A stretch of 64,000 nt of DNA from Labyrinthula sp. Ha. Taxonomy: Eukaryota > Sar > Bigyra > Labyrinthulida > Labyrinthulaceae. Under the pieces are notes generated by a model that saw only the letters and a list, made by a program, of their open reading frames with translations, ran no database searches and had not been told where the DNA came from. The DNA is taken from the NCBI GenBank assembly GCA_015227615.1, contig JAALGZ010000002.1, positions 1,302,001 through 1,366,000 on the forward strand, given 5' to 3'. This document shows positions 57,788 through 64,000 of the stretch, piece after piece. Within the stretch, counting starts at the first letter, position 1. Each line of letters starts with the position of its first letter. The position numbers and the translations under genes are program-made.

Positions 57788-59269
57788 ATGAAAGAAATTT
57801 TTTCCGTTGCCTTGAACGGAAACTTGCAGCGTTTAAAAGATATCCTTGCAGACGAGAAACCTAATCTTCTCACGCTTTACGATGAAAATGGTCTGAATCT
57901 GTCTCATATAGCTGCCTCCACTGCCCAACTTTCTGTCATTGAGTATTTGTTCAACCTTGAACCAAAACTCTTCTCAACACATTATCAAAAGTCAAACGCT
58001 AAAAAAAAGTTTCAGTTCATTCGATTTAGACGTGAGCATATTCTTGTTCTTGATGGAATGATTACTGTACATTTTCTTTGTTTTGCAGGATCAATTGATT
58101 GTCTTGAATTCATTCTTAAGCACGAAACATTAACTCAGCAACTCTTCACATTTTCACAAGATTTTACAAACTGTTTGCATTTTGTTTCTATTAATGATAA
58201 TTTTGTTTTTCTTGAGGAAATTATTAAACGGAAAAGAAATGAAGTATTTTCTCTTCTTAACCGACAAAATATTGAGGAATTTATTGCTAGAGACATATCC
58301 GTTATTTTTGAGTCTGTGAAATGTTTTGAAATTTTATTGAATTTAGAAGAAAAAAAGTTTAGCCTTCAAGAAGCAGTTGATTTATTTGATTTGCTTATTA
58401 ATTCGGACAGGTTGGATGTAAAGAAGCATCTTAAGAAGACGGACAAGCTAAAGGCTGGGTTGATTCAAGTTTTCTTTAAGAAATTGGAAGCTGATGACTC
58501 CCAAATCCTTAAAAATTTGTTGTACCATGTTTATGACTCACATTTTAAAGGTACTGTGCAGCGGTTAAGAGAAAGTGGTGTGCAGATTGCTGCCCGAAAA
58601 GGTTATCTGCTGTGTGTTAAGATCCTTGTCCAATATGGAGCTGATCCTTTTGTCAAACAAAATTTTGGACACAATTGTGTTGGACTTGCACAGGTTGGGA
58701 TCACCGCAGATATACCAAAAGAGCATCAATCAAGATACCAGCTCATAATGGATTACTTGCAAAATTTAAAAGAAAAGATTAGCAGAGAACAGGAAAAACT
58801 GTTACTGGATTTGACTGAGAAACCTAAGAAACGAAAAAAGAAGAGGACAAAGAAGAAAAAAAATGCATCCCAAACTGGACTGCCGGAAGAAAGTAAGCTG
58901 GCTTCTCCCTGTGTCTCTTATGCAGATAAATTAAAGAATGATTCAAACGGTAAGCAAGAAAGTCTTGATGTACTTCGATCATGTTCTGAGATTAAGGAAT
59001 CCATCTTCGACGAAAGTGAAAGTGTCACTGAACTTGACCCATCCTTAGTTTCTGAGTTCCCTTTATTGAAAGAGCTAGATTTAAACATGGACAACTTCTT
59101 GGGACATGATTTATACGATTTGAGTGTGTCGCAACTTGAAACACTTAGAGATACTTGGAGTGCTCTATCTGAAAGAGCGGGCAAACTTGTTCAAGAAAGG
59201 GAACGATTTCATACCCTATGGGGGACTTGGGATAGCGTGATCGGACTAAACAGGAGATATAAGCGCTAA
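57788..59269 (+). CDS. Ankyrin-repeat protein with Lys-rich linker and helical C-terminus
   Basis: 493 aa from the first in-frame ATG at 57788. Ankyrin repeats are visible at both ends of the first 360 residues: FSVALNGNLQRLKDILADEK, GLNLSHIAASTAQLSVIEYL, DGMITVHFLCFAGSIDCLEF, and GVQIAARKGYLLCVKILVQY followed by GADPFVKQNFG. Between them the repeats are degenerate. Around residue 370 is a very basic run (KKPKKRKKKRTKKKKN style) that could be a nuclear localisation or RNA/lipid-binding stretch. The last 90 residues contain an acidic, leucine-rich segment (PLLKELDLNMDNFLGHDLYD) and a final amphipathic helix (LETLRDTWSALSERAGKLVQ). Single exon. No enzyme domain. It converges on the M8 protease gene with 132 bases between stops. 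Confidence 0.82.
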   Translation: MKEIFSVALNGNLQRLKDILADEKPNLLTLYDENGLNLSHIAASTAQLSVIEYLFNLEPKLFSTHYQKSNAKKKFQFIRFRREHILVLDGMITVHFLCFAGSIDCLEFILKHETLTQQLFTFSQDFTNCLHFVSINDNFVFLEEIIKRKRNEVFSLLNRQNIEEFIARDISVIFESVKCFEILLNLEEKKFSLQEAVDLFDLLINSDRLDVKKHLKKTDKLKAGLIQVFFKKLEADDSQILKNLLYHVYDSHFKGTVQRLRESGVQIAARKGYLLCVKILVQYGADPFVKQNFGHNCVGLAQVGITADIPKEHQSRYQLIMDYLQNLKEKISREQEKLLLDLTEKPKKRKKKRTKKKKNASQTGLPEESKLASPCVSYADKLKNDSNGKQESLDVLRSCSEIKESIFDESESVTELDPSLVSEFPLLKELDLNMDNFLGHDLYDLSVSQLETLRDTWSALSERAGKLVQERERFHTLWGTWDSVIGLNRRYKR

Positions 59270-59401
59270 CTTTGCGAAACACCGGCCAACCTTTGTTTAC
59301 TCAGACGGAATAACAAACATCATCAAGAAGTGATATAATAAAAGTTAATTCTATTATTTGTAAGATTAATAAGTATGGTTTAAGGCACAAGAAAAGCGAA
59401 C

Positions 59402-60652
59402 TTAGATGTTTATGGTTCTAACTTGATGCTCCATGAGGGCCTTAGCCCTGTCTTTATGCCTTTTGTGCTTGATCAGTAAGACACTGCTAACTGTAGTGAT
59501 GATAAAGATGGCACCTGAGAAAGCTACCCCAGCGGCAAATGCACCGGGGTAAACTGACTGTAAAACCTGTTTTCGACCTTGCGGAATCTGCGCATCATTC
59601 CCTAAAGGAATATTTTCTCCATCAGAGCTTGTTGGAAATGATGGTGATTCAGTTGGTTCTAATGATGGAAACGGAGCTGGTTCTGAAGCTGGTGAGCTTG
59701 GGTTCACAGGTAGCGAAACTCCTGGTATCTGATAAGATTCTGCACTATCTACATTAATTCTATAACCCAAGTCCATCAAACTCTTCACTGACAGCATGGA
59801 AAGAGGATTTATCCCATTAGACAACACCGGTGTCATTAACTCCGTCTTAAAAACACTTTCCTTGAAGTGAACATTGGCACTAGCAGAAGTTCCTTCATCA
59901 GCAAGCGGTAGATCCCCCATCCCCCCAAGCTCATAAAACCCCTCTCTTCCATGCTCGCCCACATAAACTGGGTCATTGTTACACGGATTGAACCTAGTAC
60001 AGAGATTTTGAACAATGCTACTATCCCATAAAGTTCCTATCCCAAGGACATGCCCCATCTCGTGCCTTATAACCTCATCGAATTTTCTATCCTCTAAAAG
60101 ACGCTGGGTATCTGCTGTATCAAAAGACATCCGGCCAACTCTTGGGAAGCGATCTCTATCAAACGCACAAGGTCCTGCTCGTCCGAGCATTTTTCCTCTT
60201 CCATCGATGCTGATCATTTGAGAGAGGATCATAATCACATCAAACTGTGCTGGTAAGTTTGGAAACTTGCTAGTATCTATATCGCTACAAAATTGAGCTG
60301 GGTTGCGACCGTTAGAGTTCACTGTTTGTAATTCAGTTGGGCCAATCACGTTATTCCAAAACGCAGCGGAATCAACAAAGGCTTGTGCTGCTTCAGCGGA
60401 TGTGTCTTCATTGTTTGGAAACACAATGAATACAATATCATTTTGAGTATGAAAATTTGTCATATAGAGTTCAAAATTAGTTTTTGAATTTTCTTCTGAT
60501 GACCTCCAAAAAGTTAATCCATAGAGTGAGAAAGAGGTTGATTCAACTCGAGTTAACTTCTGTTGTAAAGATAAATTAAGCTTGTCGAATTCAAAAGAAA
60601 AACAATTTTGTAATAGAAATAAAGCTGAAAGAAATGCTTTAGGGTTTTTCAT
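59402..60652 (-). CDS. Leishmanolysin-like (M8-type) surface metalloprotease, membrane anchored
   Basis: Zinc peptidase of 416 aa. Signal peptide at residues 1-19; catalytic domain about 30-320 with HEMGHVLGIGTLWDSS (His197, Glu198, His201), a candidate third ligand in ANVHFKESVFKTELMT, and the family-typical NPLSMLSVKSLMDLGYRI that follows the Met-turn. A Pro/Ser-rich stalk (PFPSLEPTESPSFPTSS) leads to one transmembrane helix near 370-395 (FAAGVAFSGAIFIITTVSSV) and a short basic tail, so it is a type I ectoenzyme. The domain is shorter than classical gp63 and resembles the compact M8-like proteases found in algae, stramenopiles and some bacteria. Substrate unknown; a role in surface-protein or prey digestion is possible. 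Separated by about 280 bases from the uL1m gene end. Confidence 0.88.
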   Translation of the reverse strand: MKNPKAFLSALFLLQNCFSFEFDKLNLSLQQKLTRVESTSFSLYGLTFWRSSEENSKTNFELYMTNFHTQNDIVFIVFPNNEDTSAEAAQAFVDSAAFWNNVIGPTELQTVNSNGRNPAQFCSDIDTSKFPNLPAQFDVIMILSQMISIDGRGKMLGRAGPCAFDRDRFPRVGRMSFDTADTQRLLEDRKFDEVIRHEMGHVLGIGTLWDSSIVQNLCTRFNPCNNDPVYVGEHGREGFYELGGMGDLPLADEGTSASANVHFKESVFKTELMTPVLSNGINPLSMLSVKSLMDLGYRINVDSAESYQIPGVSLPVNPSSPASEPAPFPSLEPTESPSFPTSSDGENIPLGNDAQIPQGRKQVLQSVYPGAFAAGVAFSGAIFIITTVSSVLLIKHKRHKDRAKALMEHQVRTINI

Positions 60653-60936
60653 GTGCGTGTTGTTGAATTTTACGCCTTTTCTATTATTTGTACGCTATAA
60701 TATCCGAAATACTCAATAGTCTTATTCCCGGAACAAAAGTTGAACAGAAGTTAGGCACTAAAACAAGAAGCCGGAAACTTGTACAAAACAAGCTTCAAAG
60801 TGGTAACATAAACTCCTTAACCCAGTGAGAAGATTTCCACTGCATATAAGGAAGATTTTTCACTTGTTCACCAAAAGTCTGGTACATAGGCTTTCTTTCA
60901 GAAGTTACATCAATGAACATGGAAACTTGATAAAGC

Positions 60937-61672
60937 TTAGTTGTTCAAAGTCTTGTGGATGGACGTTTTTCCCATATTTAGTTTATGTTCTTTTCTCATT
61001 GTCCTTCTTCTATTCTTTGCCTTTTTCCTTGAAATCTCTTTATACAATTCAACACCTTCTTGATCTAAATCCTGCATGAACCATTTTCCTCTTGGATCAA
61101 CACACCTCAAATCAACTCTATAACCCGGACTCATTGTACTGGAAATAGTGCAGTTTTCAATAAACTTTCCTTTTTTTGCACCACTTGGTTTGTTCTCCTC
61201 AATGCCTAAAATCTAACACAAGAGAATAATCGTTACTTATCAGAACAGAGCGCAAATTATCCAAAAGCTGATTTTCTTCGAGATCTAGTTTACCTAAGCC
61301 AAGTCTAATGTTTCCTGCGGGATCCGTTTTCATCCTTACTTGTTCATTAGGGTCGGAAAGGTAGGGTAAATCCAAAGTAGTGTTAACAGATTGGTTTGGC
61401 TTTCGTGGATTTAGTGAAGTTTTCACAGAAATTTCAAGCGTTTGCGTAAATTTAGTTTTATATGCAAACTCATTTACAAGCTGTATTGCTTGAAGTGGAG
61501 AAACAAACGGTTGTTTGAAAACTGAAGCCGTGTTAGATGTGCTTGTCTTCTTCTTAGCAATAGTTCTTCGCGACTTTAAATTCAGAGAGGCTCGGTTATA
61601 TGACCTTACTAGTCTCAGATAATTTATTGGCCTACAGCAGGGTTGTTTCAATAGATTTGTCAAATTATTCAT
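60937..61672 (-). CDS. Mitochondrial large-subunit ribosomal protein uL1m, two exons
   Basis: Bacterial-type L1 (stalk base, binds 23S-like rRNA helix 76-78). The ATG at 61672 opens with a basic, acid-free leader (MNNLTNLLKQPCCRPINYLR...SYNRAS) typical of mitochondrial targeting. The L1 core reads SPLQAIQLVNEFAYKTKFTQ, LEISVKTSLNPRKPNQSVNT and LDLPYLS. A 31-nt GT-AG intron at 61206-61236 (phase 1) joins NLRSVLI to SIEENKPSGAKKGKFIENCT then ISSTMSPGYRVD, which is the conserved L1 end (KPSGAKG.Y......SSTMGPG..VD). The product is 234 aa, the normal L1 length, ending with a basic extension (RKKAKNRRRTMRKEHK). A plastid location is not excluded. Upstream DNA holds a cluster of GATAA/TTATC motifs. 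Confidence 0.88.
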
Positions 61673-63318
61673 TGATCTCTTCTCTTTGTTGGTTTCTTTG
61701 TATTATATCTGCGTCCCCATTTGATATATATTTTGGGCTTGTTGCAAAATACATTAAGCAGTTTTATAGCTTTACTCACAATGTTGCATTTTCACAAATT
61801 ACTTGTATATAGGGATGATATTTGATAAATCTTATCGGTAAATATTTGATAATCATTTTTGCTCTTTATCAATAGAAGATTTGCGGTTTTTATTCTTATC
61901 AAATGGTTCTTAGTTTATTCTGATTATCAATTGATTATCAAAATAAAGATGGCCTCTGCAACCCTGTTGCAAATTGTTGAAAATTTCTTAAACATTCTCT
62001 GCACCTTCTGAAGACCTTCGAAAGCTGATCACAGGACATGGGAATAATCAGTAATAGGATGTAGTTGCTCCATGTGGCTAATTTTGTTGAAGTTTTGCGT
62101 ACGGTGAAAAAATCAAAAAAAAATTTTTGGTTATTTCACGGAAAACCTTCTGATGCAGCCTTCTATTGATAGTTAATTAATTATCAATAATCAAACAAAA
62201 TGATTTTGGAATCATCAGAACCAATCACATGGAAAAATATTGGCAATTCTCCTGTTGATAAACCATCATTATTACAAATTCCACACCTACTTCTATAGCA
62301 AATACCTACAACCAAAGGTATGCTAAACTTAATCTCATATACAATGTATGGGGTATTTTATATATAACATGCACGTTAAATAACCACTGGGATGATTAAT
62401 ATTTCTCCAACAAAGTTCTTACTCCTTATTGGTCATTGCCAATATTTCTACCATGTTTCCTTAGCGATTTAAAAAAAGATATGAGTTATTAACAACTTGC
62501 TCATGAACAAACCAGACCACCATGATGTTCTAACGCCTTGTTTCAGGTTCACAAGCATTGAATCGAGGCATGAGTTAAGACTATATCAAAGTGTGGACAC
62601 CTATTAACTCTTAATGTTAATGAAATAAATGCTTTGCAGAGTAAAGTGCACGGTCATTAAGTAGAAAGCAAATATTAACGCAACAACTTCTCTTGCTCTA
62701 TAGCCACAGATAAAATGTCCATGTACTTTTCCAACTATTCGCGAACTCTGCATTAGTTCGTAGTTATATCATAATGCATAAGTAGTAAAAAGAGCATTAC
62801 AGTGTATGAAATATCGTAGCAATTATGAAACCAGCTCTCCGTTCCTTAAGTTATGACTTATAATTCCAGCTTCCGCCAGAGATAAGTACAGATCTTAGAT
62901 GGACAAATGTGTTCAGATACGGCAATGTTGCTACGGATAAAAAAATATACTCATTACTGTCTTGGCAATATGTTCAAAATCAATTTACTAGTACTGTAGG
63001 TGGGCACGTTTTTAATCACAACAAGATCTCTTCGAATGAATATATAGAATACTCCCGCTACCCTTCTGTAAATACTAGAAAAATTAACGTAGTACGTTTA
63101 ACTTGCTTGTCAATCATCCCGGACTACAAAGATATGTACAGAATCTCTTCTGGAACTTTATAGAACCTCTCCGCATACTACTAGAATATGTTTACCTTCG
63201 ATATGATTTATCAAGTAATGTAGAATATATTTTCTGGATTTAATCTATATTAATACCTTTTCTCTTTCGGGTACTGCTGAAGCATTAGAAGTGGCCTACC
63301 AGTCAATGAATCACTACA
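61673..63318. other. Intergenic with a cluster of GATAA/TTATC motifs (about 61815-62200)
   Basis: No gene seen. About nine GATAA-type motifs in both orientations occur between 61815 and 62200, including TTATCGG at 61832, the heptamer repeated in the PI synthase promoter. They begin some 140 bases above the uL1m start, so they may be its upstream regulatory region; base composition alone could explain part of it. The frame at 62909-63163 (84 codons) has no support. Confidence 0.35.
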
Positions 63319-63340
63319 GAGAAAGCGGGCGCGGGTTTTT

Positions 63341-63354
63341 TGACTCCGGAGTCA
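63341..63354. repeat. 14-bp perfect palindrome TGACTCCGGAGTCA
   Basis: Perfect inverted repeat with two half-sites resembling bZIP targets (TGACTC), near the presumed transposon end. Could bind the transposase or a host factor. Confidence 0.5.
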
Positions 63355-63407
63355 GATACTCCTCGCGATTTCATTGGTCAGATCGATTTCCCAAAATTTT
63401 TTTTCAT

Positions 63408-63533
63408 CATACTTCGTCTGAATAAAGAAGGCGCAGAATGCCAATTTCTCATACTTAGACGAAATTTCGAGTGCGCAGAATTTGTGAATCCCATACTTAG
63501 AGAAAATTTAAAGAGAGCAGACACAAATATTTT
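63408..63533 (+). repeat. Three diverged 42-bp tandem units
   Basis: Units start at 63408, 63450 and 63492, each with CATACTT then, in the middle, CGCAGAAT (third copy altered). The period is 42 bases, a multiple of three. Likely subterminal transposase-binding repeats of the element. Confidence 0.55.
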
Positions 63534-63568
63534 GGGCAAATTTGAAAACAAAATTACGAACAAAAACT

Positions 63569-64000
63569 ATGCAAAAAGACGAAACGAAAGGGACGAGCCT
63601 CCAACCAGAGGTTCTAGACCCTGAACAACAAACTCAAACAGATATACTAGGAAAATGGACTGCAGCAACCTATTCTACGTCAGAAGAAATGCTGGAAGTG
63701 ATCAGTAGAGTTGCCAGTGGTCGTTTTAAGTGGAAAATTCGTGCTTTTCACTACTTTGACGAGGCAATTAGCTTTGCTAAGTGGGGTTGGAACTGCAAAA
63801 GACTTAAGAGATGTAAAATTAAGTGTAGTTCAGACAAAAATTGCTCTTTTGAAGTTAACATTAAGCTTAATCTTGAAACTTCTAAGTACATTTTCGTCGT
63901 AATTAACGAAAATCACTGCAATCATGAGGTAAAAGCACTAGGAAAGATAAAAAAATATGTACAACAGCTTATAACTGAAGAATTAAAAATGATTAAACAC
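63569..64000 (+). CDS. MULE-type transposase N-terminus (144 aa, runs off the window)
   Basis: From ATG at 63569 the frame is open to the last base. After a polar leader, residues about 53-122 form a FAR1/WRKY-GCM1-like or FLYWCH-like zinc finger: FKWKIRAFHYFDEAISFAKW, KRLKRCKIKCSSDKNCSFEV, then YIFVVINENHCNHEVKAL, giving the C...C...H-x-x-H pattern with the usual F-D-EA-FA spacing of MULE transposases and their domesticated FAR1/FHY3 relatives. The DDE catalytic domain would follow downstream and cannot be checked, so whether this is an active transposase, a broken copy or a domesticated factor is open. An overlapping frame (63340-63624) reads the 42-bp repeats as 14-aa units (ILR.N....E) and may be incidental. 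Confidence 0.6.
   Translation, partial: MQKDETKGTSLQPEVLDPEQQTQTDILGKWTAATYSTSEEMLEVISRVASGRFKWKIRAFHYFDEAISFAKWGWNCKRLKRCKIKCSSDKNCSFEVNIKLNLETSKYIFVVINENHCNHEVKALGKIKKYVQQLITEELKMIKH

Larger units (their letters stand above)
63319..64000 (+). mobile_element. 5' end of a probable Mutator-like (MULE) DNA transposon
   Basis: At about 63319 the DNA changes abruptly from AT-rich spacer to GGGCGCGGG..., followed by a 14-bp perfect palindrome TGACTCCGGAGTCA (63341-63354) and three 42-bp tandem units starting at 63408, 63450 and 63492, each beginning CATACTT. Such subterminal structure precedes a frame with a MULE-type N-terminal zinc finger. The other end and target-site duplication lie outside the window, so the left boundary is approximate. 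Confidence 0.5.

Noticed and set aside
58060-58092. 22-nt GT-AG segment inside the large ankyrin gene
   Set aside because: Removal shifts the frame, while the unspliced text reads a good ankyrin repeat (DGMITVHFLCFAG).

Overview
The window is nuclear DNA from a unicellular eukaryote. It is AT-rich, uses standard stop codons (TAA, TAG and TGA all end intact genes), has clear GT-AG introns, and encodes mitochondrial (uL1m), centriolar (CEP20/FOPNL-like), ER, P450 and ankyrin/ROCO proteins. The Pro-Thr tetrapeptide ectodomain, the leishmanolysin-like M8 protease and the very short introns suggest a stramenopile-like protist; that placement is an inference.

The main observation is that every intron I could place by protein homology or reading frame is only 27-33 nt long (13 introns in six loci, plus one tentative 26-nt case). 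Removing them joins pieces that look like separate short frames into real genes: the end of formate-tetrahydrofolate ligase, CEP20, a seven-exon LRR-Roc-COR protein, an ankyrin/coiled-coil protein and mitochondrial uL1.

Layout. 1-5.5 kb: formyl-THF ligase (5' cut by the window edge) converging on a 1293-aa FAD oxidoreductase fusion. 5.5-9.4 kb: no gene seen. 9.4-12.6 kb: an atypical P450 converging on a leucine-heptad (bZIP-like) protein. 12.6-16.4 kb: no firm gene. 16.4-25.4 kb: the dense island, with a tentative small membrane protein, a CYP86/704-like P450, a YbaK/ProX editing protein, an unknown basic protein, CEP20, an ER-lumenal CS-domain protein, phosphatidylinositol synthase and a secreted class-3 lipase. 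Its intergenic gaps are tens of bases; one divergent pair is 28 bp apart and one convergent pair shares stop-codon bases. 25.4-45.6 kb: a long gene-poor stretch holding two decayed host genes (unknown family at 34.5-35.6 kb, RCC1-repeat family at 39.8-41.4 kb). 45.6-48.3 kb: the ROCO gene. 52-55 kb: two single-pass membrane proteins and an ankyrin/coiled-coil gene, all on the minus strand. 57.8-61.7 kb: a larger ankyrin protein, the M8 protease and uL1m. 63.3 kb to the end: the 5' end of a probable Mutator-like DNA transposon whose transposase runs off the window.

Functional themes are ordinary housekeeping (one-carbon metabolism, phospholipid synthesis, mitochondrial translation, tRNA proofreading, centriole) mixed with lineage-specific surface and signalling proteins. 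No CRISPR, rRNA, tRNA or virus-like element could be supported.
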